DNA of 25,814 bases from positions 1 through 25,814 of the IMG/VR virus record IMGVR_UViG_3300025137_000256, one strand, 5' to 3'. Positions 15,759 through 23,316 of this stretch are shown one piece after another. Source of the DNA: a virus. The number at the start of each line of letters is the position of its first letter. Positions within the stretch are counted from its first letter, which is position 1. The position numbers and the translations under genes were made by a program. The notes below the pieces were generated by a model. The model saw only the letters and a program-made list of their open reading frames with translations, ran no database searches and was not told the DNA's origin.

Positions 15759-17504
15759 TTATTCACACTTGCGAAGGCCGGTTGCTGGATCAAAATAGCA
15801 AGCCCCACCCTCTTCAACAAAATCATGATTTTCTTCCACAACGGGAACTTCTGCCACATCCTCAACAGCAGATGCGTTTAAAATTCCAAAGCGTTTTCCA
15901 CTAGCACGAAATGTCGTACAACCAGAACTACCGCCCTCATAGGCATCCATATATACCTTTTTGAAGTCTTCCCATCCAACATTGTCACCAACATTGCAGG
16001 TCTTACTGCAAGCTGAATCAACGTATTTACTGGCAACATTTAGAACCTTCACATGGTCAAACACGCTCAGTTCATCAGCAGTTTTGCCTTTTATTCCAAA
16101 CTCACGGTAGGCGTAGTCTTCGACTGTTTCGATTCGTGGCCCATCAAAGGTTTGGATCGTCCGGTCATATGTGTGGCTGAACACTGGTTCGATACCAGAG
16201 GAGACATTGTCTGCAGATAGACTAATGGTGCCTGTCGGGGCGATTGACAAAAGATGCGAGTTACGAATGCCGTGAGTTTGGATAAGTGACCTAATGCTTG
16301 CGGGTAGTGTTTGAGCAAATTCTGAATCTAGAAACCTTTCATCATATAAAGGGAACTTACCTTTCTCTACCGCAAGTGAGATTGATGTCATGTAGCAGCC
16401 ATCCCTGATCACAGTCATGATCTTTTCAAACCAATGAATGAAGTCAGATGATCCATAGTCATAGCCCATTGCTTCCAGAGCGTTAGCTAGACCGGTCACA
16501 CCCAATCCCATACGCCGGGTATCTTTTGCTTGCTTTTCCTGTTGAGGTAATGGGTATGTTGCACGATCCACCACATTATCCATTGCCCGGACAACATGAG
16601 GGATATCGTTCTTCAACATATTTATATTAAACGAATATACCCCTTCTGGGGTCATCTGGATGTATTTAGTTAGGTTGAATGATCCCAATAAACACGCACC
16701 ATAGGGCGGCAAAGGCTGTTCACCACACGGGTTTGTGGCAACGATCTTCTCACAGTAATGCAGATTGTTTTTGCGGTTAATCCTATCAATAAATAAGATA
16801 CCAGGCTCTGCCCAATCCCATGTTGATCTAAGGATATCATCCCATAATGCACGGGCATTTACTGTCTTGTAGACAGTGCCTTCAAACACCAGATCAAAGT
16901 CTATATCTGCTTTAACTGCAAACATAAAATTATCAGTCACGCCAACTGAAATATTAAACTGAGTTAACTCTGTGCTGTTGTTTTTAGCCCGGATGAACTT
17001 TTCGATATCGGGATGATCGACCCTCAAAACGCCCATCTGAGCGCCACGTCTGTGACCGGCAGAAGCAATGGTTTTGCAGGTAGCATCAAAGATGCCCATG
17101 AAGGACAGGGGGCCACTAGACTTACTATCTAGGCTCCTGATATGCGCTCCATGAGGTCTGAGTGTGCTGAAATCATACCCAATACCTCCCCCTAATTGCA
17201 TAGTCCGGGCAGCTTCACCCACAGCATCTGTAATCCCATTCATACTGTCGGGAATGGTGCCTGACACAAAACAATTATATGGAGTTACAGTCCTCGGAGC
17301 GCCCATAGCAGACTGAACACGGCCAGCAGGAAGAAACCGTTGGTTATATAAAATCGTTCTAAAGTTATTAAAATGCGCTTCATCGTCTTTTAACGCTCCC
17401 GCAACCCTTGTCATAGCTTCAGTGAAAGTCTCACCTTCGCTACGATACTTCATTGCATGAATTTCTTCAGATATTGGTAGAGTAGGCCCGTATTCGTTTT
17501 TCAT
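15759..17504 (-). CDS. nrdJ: Ribonucleotide reductase, adenosylcobalamin-dependent (class II) type
   Basis: The 581-residue enzyme would reduce ribonucleotides to deoxyribonucleotides for phage DNA synthesis. Visible active-site parts are Cys78 in 'YNCFVSG', the 'LGGGIGYDFS' loop (104-113), 'NPCGEQPLPPYGACLLGS' (258-275) with Cys260, Glu262 and Cys271, 'PTGTISLSADN' further on, and a C-terminal Cys pair at 569 and 580 that would pass electrons to the active site. The N-terminal 'MKYRSEGETFTEAMTRVA' and the absence of an ATP cone and of an nrdB gene nearby point to class II, which needs vitamin B12, rather than class I. It is short, as in other phage class II enzymes. GAGGGA five bases before ATG supports the start. 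Confidence 0.9.
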   Translation of the reverse strand: MKNEYGPTLPISEEIHAMKYRSEGETFTEAMTRVAGALKDDEAHFNNFRTILYNQRFLPAGRVQSAMGAPRTVTPYNCFVSGTIPDSMNGITDAVGEAARTMQLGGGIGYDFSTLRPHGAHIRSLDSKSSGPLSFMGIFDATCKTIASAGHRRGAQMGVLRVDHPDIEKFIRAKNNSTELTQFNISVGVTDNFMFAVKADIDFDLVFEGTVYKTVNARALWDDILRSTWDWAEPGILFIDRINRKNNLHYCEKIVATNPCGEQPLPPYGACLLGSFNLTKYIQMTPEGVYSFNINMLKNDIPHVVRAMDNVVDRATYPLPQQEKQAKDTRRMGLGVTGLANALEAMGYDYGSSDFIHWFEKIMTVIRDGCYMTSISLAVEKGKFPLYDERFLDSEFAQTLPASIRSLIQTHGIRNSHLLSIAPTGTISLSADNVSSGIEPVFSHTYDRTIQTFDGPRIETVEDYAYREFGIKGKTADELSVFDHVKVLNVASKYVDSACSKTCNVGDNVGWEDFKKVYMDAYEGGSSGCTTFRASGKRFGILNASAVEDVAEVPVVEENHDFVEEGGACYFDPATGLRKCE

Positions 17505-17513
17505 TTCTGTCCC

Positions 17514-17939
17514 TCAAACTAAATCAGACAAGTCTGCTTTTTTATAATTTGGTCCTTTCAAGACCTTTCCATCCGGGCGGTATAAAGGTTTCCCGTCCGG
17601 TCCTAATTTACTCATATTGGCTGCATGGATACGTCTGACGGCCTCATCTAAATTCCATCCAAATGAAGCTGCATAGCCGTAGATTACATATATTAGATCG
17701 GCTAATTCACTGAGCATTGCTGCAGGTCGATTACCGGCATCACTCTCATCCGAAAACTCACCAAATTCTTCAGCCACAAGCCGGTATCTAAGGTCTTCCA
17801 GATCACGGTTAAACTTCCAGTTTTCATCGAGTGGATGATCCATGATCATTGCAAACTGGCGAACCATTTCTAATGGGGTTTTTAATGGAAGTGGATCAGC
17901 CAATTCGGCTACATCATAGATGTCCTGTTGGGTGATCAT
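17514..17939 (-). CDS. mazG: MazG-like nucleotide pyrophosphohydrolase
   Basis: The 141-residue protein has the MazG/all-alpha NTP-pyrophosphatase signature: Glu58-x-x-Glu61 in 'EEFGEF' and Glu78-x-x-Asp81 in 'ELADLIYVIYG', which bind the metal ions, and a C-terminal 'GKVLKGPNYKKADL' tail shared by phage members. The family hydrolyses NTPs or dNTPs to monophosphates; phage forms have been linked to nucleotide supply and to host alarmone control, but no choice can be made here. It lies just upstream of the reductase in the same transcript and overlaps the preceding gene by ATGA. Confidence 0.88.
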   Translation of the reverse strand: MITQQDIYDVAELADPLPLKTPLEMVRQFAMIMDHPLDENWKFNRDLEDLRYRLVAEEFGEFSDESDAGNRPAAMLSELADLIYVIYGYAASFGWNLDEAVRRIHAANMSKLGPDGKPLYRPDGKVLKGPNYKKADLSDLV

Positions 17940-18274
17940 AGATGCTCACCCCGCTGATGCATTTGGATTAGATCATCAATAAAGAACTTCATCTTTTGAA
18001 GATCATAGCCCACATCCACACCGGCTTTTTCACCCAAACGATAGCAAGCTTTAAAAATATCCCCCCGGCTCTTACTCATGTTTTTGAATGAGATAAGATG
18101 ACGCAATTCATCTGCGTGTGAGGGGAGTTTATAATACGAAGTGGAAGCCCCATCAGATGCAACTTTCTTGCGGTCTGATGTTGGCATAATGTCCATTTGG
18201 GCGTTTGGATCAATATTGCTGGTATCGAAAGATACTGCGACTTCCTCGTAGTCATCATTAAAATATTTAACCAT
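17936..18274 (-). CDS. Small phage protein, possibly DUF3310-like
   Basis: The 112-residue product has a disordered first half, then 'SYYKLPSHADELRHLI' and 'DIFKACYRLGEKAGVDVGYDLQKMKFFIDDLI', whose order resembles the DUF3310 (SaV-like) domain: an aromatic start, a helix ending in Ile, a helix with Lys-x-x-x-Arg, and a Asp-Leu-x-Lys helix. The key His of that family is Tyr here, so the match is only suggestive. It starts by TGATG overlap with the previous gene and ends in ATGA overlap with the MazG gene, so the three are likely translated together. Confidence 0.55.
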   Translation of the reverse strand: MVKYFNDDYEEVAVSFDTSNIDPNAQMDIMPTSDRKKVASDGASTSYYKLPSHADELRHLISFKNMSKSRGDIFKACYRLGEKAGVDVGYDLQKMKFFIDDLIQMHQRGEHL

Positions 18275-18597
18275 CAGTGCAGTTTCTTTTTGAAGCTGAC
18301 TATCTTCTGGTTCTCAATTGCCTGAAGCAAGTCGGGGTCAGGCTCAAATGCAATGCCTTCCTCCTCATCATCTCCCATCAGTGCATCTATGATACGGGTT
18401 TTTGCCCCTACTTCAGCGAAGTGATCAGACATCAAAGGCAAGCATTCCTGCAATCCATGTATTAAGTTCACATAATAATGTGCATTATCCTCACCCATCA
18501 ATTCAGATATATTACAGGCAACAACTACTTGAACTGTGTCATCATCGTTAATATGCATAACCAGAGACATCGTATTTAATGGTAGATTATTTTCCAT
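18274..18597 (-). CDS. Hypothetical acidic protein (107 residues)
   Basis: No family is recognised. The N-terminal half has alternating hydrophobic residues suggesting beta strands ('MSLVMHIN', 'TVQVVVAC'), followed by a helical segment and an acidic stretch around residues 75-95 with a basic C-terminus. It overlaps the upstream nuclease gene by 11 bases and the downstream gene by one base pair of a TGATG junction, so it belongs to the same operon. Confidence 0.65.
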   Translation of the reverse strand: MENNLPLNTMSLVMHINDDDTVQVVVACNISELMGEDNAHYYVNLIHGLQECLPLMSDHFAEVGAKTRIIDALMGDDEEEGIAFEPDPDLLQAIENQKIVSFKKKLH

Positions 18598-18949
18598 TTT
18601 TATTCCTACTTTTTAAAAGATTGAAGAAATGATCTGCATCCATTACAGCCAGCGGTTTCTGTCGATCTGCTTTTATTATTGCGAGGGGTTGAGAGCCTTT
18701 AGGGCAATTTGTTTTGGCCTGATCCATGATCGTGTAGACTGCTATTTTCTTTAAAGATTTGCATTCCACAGAGTAGGGGAAGAGTTTTCTGGCTGCTGAT
18801 GCAAGCTGGATATCTTCCCCATTCTGCCCCATGGCGGTTGAACGAACATCGTCCGAACTCAAGCTAGGGAAGAGAGCCAAGATTTTATCTCGGACCCACT
18901 GTTGGTGCCGCCTACCTTTAGCCTTGGCAGAGGAGGTGCTTATAGCCAT
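18587..18949 (-). CDS. PD-(D/E)XK nuclease, putative resolvase/endonuclease
   Basis: The 120-residue protein starts with a basic 'AKAKGRRHQQWVRDKIL' helix and has 'NGEDIQLASAARKLFPYSVECKS' positions 43-65, giving Asp46 and Glu62-Cys-Lys64, a PD-(D/E)XK active site. Downstream 'YTIMDQA' and a 'PLAIIKADRQKPLAVMDADHF' block are shared by small phage endonucleases often annotated as Holliday-junction-type or VRR-like. A role in DNA branch removal or end processing fits the adjacent RecE-like exonuclease. It overlaps that gene by ten bases. Confidence 0.72.
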   Translation of the reverse strand: MAISTSSAKAKGRRHQQWVRDKILALFPSLSSDDVRSTAMGQNGEDIQLASAARKLFPYSVECKSLKKIAVYTIMDQAKTNCPKGSQPLAIIKADRQKPLAVMDADHFFNLLKSRNKNGK

Positions 18950-19737
18950 GCAGGTAGTTTAAGGGTGGTGCATTCACCCCATCCGGTGCCGTAATCTCCA
19001 TTCTTTTCTGCCGCTGCGATGATGTCCAAAGTCTGATGCATCTGCTGTGTGGCTTTTGCTAACAGTTCCGGTCCAACCTCAAATATATGACAGACAAACG
19101 GAGCGGTCTTTTCCACGCAAATGAACTTAAATCTAGATACTTCCCATCCAGCTAAATTACACACGTATAAGTAAAAAGCTGCCTGTAAATGGTAAGCATA
19201 TTTGAATGTCTCAGATGCGAAACCTTGTGGACTTGCGTCTTGGGTTGTCTTCACATCATAAATAATGCCCTCTGATGTTGCTGCCGGGGGAACCCCCTGT
19301 GAGAGAATTGCTAAATCAGGACGAGTTTTAAGAGCCAATCCTGTTCTAGGGCAGTCTGCGAAGATACTGACCTCATTCAGCCTATCTTTATGACGCAGCG
19401 CAGCTTTTGCATGAGGGTTTTTCAACGCCCCTCTAGCAATACAACGGGCTACATTGTACTCAACTTCAGTCAGTAAAATCTGTTCATCTTGCAGATCAGC
19501 TTCCATATTTTTAAAAGCTAACGAAGACCGGGTTTTTGGACCCTTGATCACTAGGTCACGATCTTCTTCTAGCAACAATGCATGAACAGATGTCCCAGTT
19601 CTAAATGCGGCTGTCTGGGACATTTTCTGCCCCTTCCAGTGCGCTACAGATTTCTTGGCAACTGTCTTAACAGCGGAGGAACTTACCCCCGCCGTAGCAT
19701 GATATTCCTCATTAGAGAGGTCATGGACAATTCCCAT
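18940..19737 (-). CDS. RecE-like / DUF3799 PD-(D/E)XK exonuclease
   Basis: The 265-residue protein matches the RecE/exonuclease VIII C-terminal (DUF3799) family, which degrades one strand of duplex DNA from ends to give 3' tails. Visible are 'NEEYHATAGVSSSAVK' near the N-terminus, 'RTGTSVHALLLEE' with His52, Glu122 in 'NEVSIF', Asp141 in 'RPDLAI', Asp161 and Lys163 in 'YDVKTT', and 'YHLQAAFYLY' with His183 and Gln185. All expected catalytic residues appear present. The stop and start with the ssDNA-binding gene share a junction (19737), pointing to a paired recombination module. Confidence 0.85.
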   Translation of the reverse strand: MGIVHDLSNEEYHATAGVSSSAVKTVAKKSVAHWKGQKMSQTAAFRTGTSVHALLLEEDRDLVIKGPKTRSSLAFKNMEADLQDEQILLTEVEYNVARCIARGALKNPHAKAALRHKDRLNEVSIFADCPRTGLALKTRPDLAILSQGVPPAATSEGIIYDVKTTQDASPQGFASETFKYAYHLQAAFYLYVCNLAGWEVSRFKFICVEKTAPFVCHIFEVGPELLAKATQQMHQTLDIIAAAEKNGDYGTGWGECTTLKLPAWL

Positions 19738-20573
19738 TACGCTGCATCCGTCAGATCATCGTCCAAACTGTTTTCAAGTGCAGCTATAGCCTGTGCATCG
19801 ATGCTACCGGACTTGATAGACTTGTAGTAAGCCTCATCCACATATTCATTTTCTTTGTCGATGAGTTCTTTTATCATCCTTAAAGTTTCAAATAGATCAG
19901 CGGTGCGTTCTAAGGTAGTGTCGAAATCAGGTTTGTACTTAAAAGTATACCACTTCACACTTCCGTTTACGTTTCGTTCACTGGACAATTCGATGTTAAA
20001 ATCGAATAGGTTTCTACCTCCCGGCAAAGCATCTAAAACAGCATTCTTAAACCCGGCATAGTTTGAGTTTCTGTGCTGCAACATGCATGGGGTATTCTCA
20101 TACACCACCTCTTCACCAGAGGCAGTTTTACCGGTCATGGTGACCAAACCCCGCACCTGTCGGAATTGCATATCACGCCACTTCTTGCGCTCTTCCCGCT
20201 CCATATCTTGCATAGCTTCCCACGCAGGATATCCGCACTTGATACCGCCCTTCATGTCACGGGCTTCTTCTCGAAATGATAGAATTGCACGGCTTTTATT
20301 TGCAAGCCCATCATCATCAAAGTGTATCCACTGATAGTGATGTGATAGTGGCCTGAACGTAGCAGTTTTAGCAAAAGCTACCTTGTCAGAGCCTTTTAAG
20401 TAGAACTTTCCCCTCGGATCAGGCTTGATTGCATTGCCCTGCATGTCATCCTCATTGCTCATGATTGAAAGCGTGGGAAACCTTGCTACAGTTGAAGTTG
20501 ATTTATTAGGTCCAGCCCCGATTGAAGCTGCTAATGCTGCGTATTCTGCCTCGACATTTGTCAGATCAGTCAT
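19737..20573 (-). CDS. Putative single-stranded DNA-binding protein
   Basis: The 278-residue protein has no motif I can assign with certainty. Its long middle part contains aromatic and basic residues in an order that fits a DNA-binding beta domain, and the C-terminus is short and acidic ('LDDDLTDAA'), typical of ssDNA-binding proteins that recruit partners. It sits directly before a RecE-like exonuclease and after the polymerase, where an SSB or annealing protein is expected. AAGGA six bases before ATG supports the start. It is the first gene after the promoter at 20611-20640. A RecT-like or Red-beta-like annealing protein is the main alternative. Confidence 0.5.
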   Translation of the reverse strand: MTDLTNVEAEYAALAASIGAGPNKSTSTVARFPTLSIMSNEDDMQGNAIKPDPRGKFYLKGSDKVAFAKTATFRPLSHHYQWIHFDDDGLANKSRAILSFREEARDMKGGIKCGYPAWEAMQDMEREERKKWRDMQFRQVRGLVTMTGKTASGEEVVYENTPCMLQHRNSNYAGFKNAVLDALPGGRNLFDFNIELSSERNVNGSVKWYTFKYKPDFDTTLERTADLFETLRMIKELIDKENEYVDEAYYKSIKSGSIDAQAIAALENSLDDDLTDAA

Positions 20574-20610
20574 TCTGAATCCTTATTATGATTCTAATTA
20601 GTGAGTTTAT

Positions 20611-20640
20611 AGTATGGCATAGTTAGTGGCGTAATGTCAA
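20611..20640 (-). promoter_or_regulatory. Sigma70-like promoter for the recombination/nucleotide operon
   Basis: On the - strand a perfect TTGACA (20635-20640) is followed after 18 bases by CATACT (20611-20616), and the TGC just before CATACT makes an extended -10. Transcription would start near 20604, about 30 bases before the ssDNA-binding protein gene. The -35 contains the TGA stop codon of the polymerase gene. An 8-base palindrome (CTAATTAG, 20594-20601) lies just after the predicted start and could be an operator. Confidence 0.65.
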
Positions 20641-22412
20641 TCTAACTCGACTTGATCCAACCAGTTTTTGCCCTCTGAAATCTCTATTTCTAGAGGCAGA
20701 GTGAAGGTGTAATTCCAACGCTCTTCTACCTCATCCACCACACCAACCATAGCCCAGCGCAGTGCTTCTAAAACTTGATCCCTTTCATCTGCACGGCAAT
20801 CCACTACAATTGAATCATGTACAGTTAGCACAATTTTAGATTGTAGGTTTAATTCTTTAAACCGGCGGTAAGCCCGTATGCAAGCCAACGGCACAACATC
20901 AGCCGTGGCAAATGATTGGACAGGATAATTAACAACATTAGTATAATTGGTTATTCTACCATTACCAAGGCGTTTGGCATCTTCCCAGTAGAACTGCCTA
21001 CCTGATGGAGTTTGCACTAAACCATCGACAAGAACACCGTCTGTTAGCTTTTTGTGATATCCATGTAAGCCTCTGTAAATATTAAAGAACTCTGTAAAAT
21101 AACGTCTGATATGATCCTTCTGCCCACCTCCAGTTCCCCCATAAATCGGGGCGAAAGAAAATGCCTTTCCCGCAGACCTCATTTCTTTAGTCACCTCTGA
21201 AACAGGACACTGATTAATGATACTGGCGGTTTGCTTATGCAAATCTTTACCGCTTTTAACATCTGCAATAATCTGCTGATCTTGGCTCAACTCCCCGCAT
21301 ACTACTAATTCAAGACTACTGTAATCAGCTTCAATGATTGTACCGTTTTGAAAGCGACTAATCATAGCCTTACGGATTGGAAAGCCTCGCTTTGGCATGT
21401 TCTGCAGGTTAATATTAGATGAACTCAAACGCCCGGTTGCAGTGATGCATTGATTGAAATTTGTGTGCAGTATACCATCAGGGCGGGTCCAGCTTTTTAT
21501 GCCATCAACAAAAGTATCTAGATATGTGGTGACTGCATTTAGCCGACTGATTTTAGTAAGGAACTCAACTGCTACAAGATTATTTTTATCTCTGGCTTGG
21601 GTGATCAGAGTTTGAATAGTGGTCTTGTCAGTTTTATAGCCGTTGATGCTGGCATACGAAGAGTTCTCTGGGTTCAGCTTTAGCCCTGCAATAACCCCGG
21701 TGCTTTGGTAAATAGCCCCGGCACCATCACATGTTTGGCATTTAGTTGGGTTTTTATAGGGATCACCCTGTATGCGGTATTTCTTGCCATTCCGTTGCCG
21801 GGTAATCTGTTTGTATTTTTGTATAGTGCCTCTGCCCCCACAATCCGGGCAGCAAATGGCTACCGTCTTTTTAATTGTTCTAGTGGTGGTTCTAACCGCA
21901 TTAATAAACTGAGATCGGTTCTGGCGAGGGGGCATCAAAGGCTTACCATTCGGCTGCATCCCAATGTTCCAAACCCGTTGATGCAGATGCCGGTCAATCA
22001 CTTCACGGCTATAGATTACCTTCGTTCTATCCGCTCCTGACGATAGATTTATCGGGGTATCACCCATAACATCTTCAACAATGGCACTGAGGTCTGCTTT
22101 AAGCTGCTTTTGTTCAGCCCGGAATAAGACTTCAACTTCTTGCAATGCTGAGTCATCTATTTGCACACCATTGGTTTCTAGTTCCACCAGTGTTGTTAGC
22201 ATTTCATTCATTAACTCAACGATATGCAATAAGCTGCTGTTGTTTGGCTGATCAAAATCTTTCATCTGATCGACAAATATACTGGCGCAGGATCGTACAT
22301 CAGCTTCAGCATACTCTATAACTGTAAGCAAAGGCATGGCCTCAAAGCCAACGCCGCTCTTAAACAGGTCATCAACTAAATCTGATTTCTTTTGTACAAT
22401 ATCTAAACTCAT
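20637..22412 (-). CDS. polA: Family A DNA polymerase with DnaJ-type zinc finger
   Basis: The 591-residue protein copies the phage genome. It opens with the end of a 3'-5' exonuclease domain: Tyr34-x-x-x-Asp38 is Exo III. Residues 188-195 and 225-232 are two CxxCxGxG units, a DnaJ-like zinc finger inserted before the polymerase domain, a trait reported for HMO-2011-type phages. Polymerase motif A is 'DYSSLELVV' with Asp363; motif B is Arg412-x-x-x-Lys416-x-x-x-Phe420-x-x-x-Tyr424-Gly, giving Phe at the '762' position; motif C is His532-Asp533-Ser534, with Ser where Glu is usual. AAGGAG six bases before ATG is an excellent ribosome binding site, and the start overlaps the exonuclease gene stop (ATGA). 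Exo I and II are in that upstream gene. Confidence 0.92.
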   Translation of the reverse strand: MSLDIVQKKSDLVDDLFKSGVGFEAMPLLTVIEYAEADVRSCASIFVDQMKDFDQPNNSSLLHIVELMNEMLTTLVELETNGVQIDDSALQEVEVLFRAEQKQLKADLSAIVEDVMGDTPINLSSGADRTKVIYSREVIDRHLHQRVWNIGMQPNGKPLMPPRQNRSQFINAVRTTTRTIKKTVAICCPDCGGRGTIQKYKQITRQRNGKKYRIQGDPYKNPTKCQTCDGAGAIYQSTGVIAGLKLNPENSSYASINGYKTDKTTIQTLITQARDKNNLVAVEFLTKISRLNAVTTYLDTFVDGIKSWTRPDGILHTNFNQCITATGRLSSSNINLQNMPKRGFPIRKAMISRFQNGTIIEADYSSLELVVCGELSQDQQIIADVKSGKDLHKQTASIINQCPVSEVTKEMRSAGKAFSFAPIYGGTGGGQKDHIRRYFTEFFNIYRGLHGYHKKLTDGVLVDGLVQTPSGRQFYWEDAKRLGNGRITNYTNVVNYPVQSFATADVVPLACIRAYRRFKELNLQSKIVLTVHDSIVVDCRADERDQVLEALRWAMVGVVDEVEERWNYTFTLPLEIEISEGKNWLDQVELD

Positions 22413-22792
22413 CCCGCTCTCCTTTCAGCAATAGCTTTCAAAGACAGTTGAGTGCGTTGGCCTTTTGCCAGTATGTATTCATTGATCATCGTGCATCTAA
22501 CAATCGGCGGGATAGGCATCCTCATCGATGTCAACCATAGAATATCAAACTTGGCATTGTGAGCCACAAGCATGTCAGCAGTTTCTAAGGCTTCAACTAA
22601 ATCATCTGGACTGTCAGGCACTGCTTTTTGGTTGTGGTGAAAAACCAAATGATAAACTTGATCTACTTTGCCATTTTCCAACCAACCGTAGTGGGCAGAA
22701 ACGCAGCGATTGTTTGGATTAAATGGTGAATTATCAGTCTTACCCCCAATCCGTTGGACTGTGGTTTCTAAGTCTACAACTAGAATTTTCAT
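22409..22792 (-). CDS. N-terminal part of 3'-5' exonuclease domain (split from the polymerase)
   Basis: The 127-residue protein carries Exo I (Asp6 and Glu8 in 'VVDLETT') and Exo II ('VAHNAKFDILW') of the DEDD proofreading domain, then ends within 'LSLKAIAERR', the helix that in complete polymerases leads on to Exo III. Exo III is found at the start of the next gene. The reading frame ends at TGA overlapping the polymerase ATG by four bases. The gene itself begins in a TAATG junction with the methylase gene, with GGGAG six bases before ATG. It may act with the polymerase in trans. A frameshift in the assembly is the main alternative; see the finding. Confidence 0.85.
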   Translation of the reverse strand: MKILVVDLETTVQRIGGKTDNSPFNPNNRCVSAHYGWLENGKVDQVYHLVFHHNQKAVPDSPDDLVEALETADMLVAHNAKFDILWLTSMRMPIPPIVRCTMINEYILAKGQRTQLSLKAIAERRAG

Positions 22793-23316
22793 TACATTCT
22801 CCCGTAAAAACGGGTGGCGTTTGGATCAGACTGCTTATCAAACAAATACCAACAAGAGTTGTCTTTCCCTGCAGTTTTATCAAACCACTTCACTCTGCCA
22901 ATACTGACGATCTTGCGTAGTCGTGGCAGGAATTGAGTTGATTGCTTGGTATGCATCCAATCAGCATCAAACAGCAGCCATGTAGGTCTGAGGTCAGATA
23001 ACTGCACGATGAGTGGGTGCAGTATAGAACGGTCCCATGGGGGATTTGTTATGATGGTATCAGCACCTTTTAAATGACGCTCTTCCAAAAGCAGGGCATC
23101 ATGCATGTCTATCCCAACACCATCGGGTTCGATGTCATATGCGCTGACACACTGCAGACCGATGGCCGAGACAGAGCGAATTAACGCCCCATCACCAGCA
23201 CATGGCTCACAGAAGGTTTGCACATCTGCAATGTATGGGATTAACGGGGCCACGGCCTCAACCGGTGTTCGATAGAAGTCCCGTGGCTTTCTTGCGAAAT
23301 CAGAACGCTTACCCAT
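22792..23316 (-). CDS. DNA adenine-methylase-like protein
   Basis: The 174-residue protein has an S-adenosylmethionine binding motif 'EPCAGDGAL' (37-45), an acidic loop after strand 2 ('AYDIEPDGVGID'), and a catalytic 'NPPW' at 91-94, typical of N6-adenine or N4-cytosine methyltransferases. There is no separate target recognition domain, so specificity is unknown. It is located between helicase and exonuclease genes, sharing TAATG-type and one-base junctions with both, as an orphan without a matching restriction gene. It may protect phage DNA or mark it for replication or packaging. Confidence 0.82.
   Translation of the reverse strand: MGKRSDFARKPRDFYRTPVEAVAPLIPYIADVQTFCEPCAGDGALIRSVSAIGLQCVSAYDIEPDGVGIDMHDALLLEERHLKGADTIITNPPWDRSILHPLIVQLSDLRPTWLLFDADWMHTKQSTQFLPRLRKIVSIGRVKWFDKTAGKDNSCWYLFDKQSDPNATRFYGRM

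Noticed and set aside
21705-22040. 111-residue + strand frame inside the polymerase gene
   Set aside because: Opposite to a gene with all polymerase motifs; translation looks like an antisense by-product.
22380-22430. Programmed -1 frameshift joining exonuclease and polymerase
   Set aside because: No clear slippery heptamer is seen in the short permitted window, and a strong ribosome binding site for a separate start is present. Not excluded, but separate translation is simpler.
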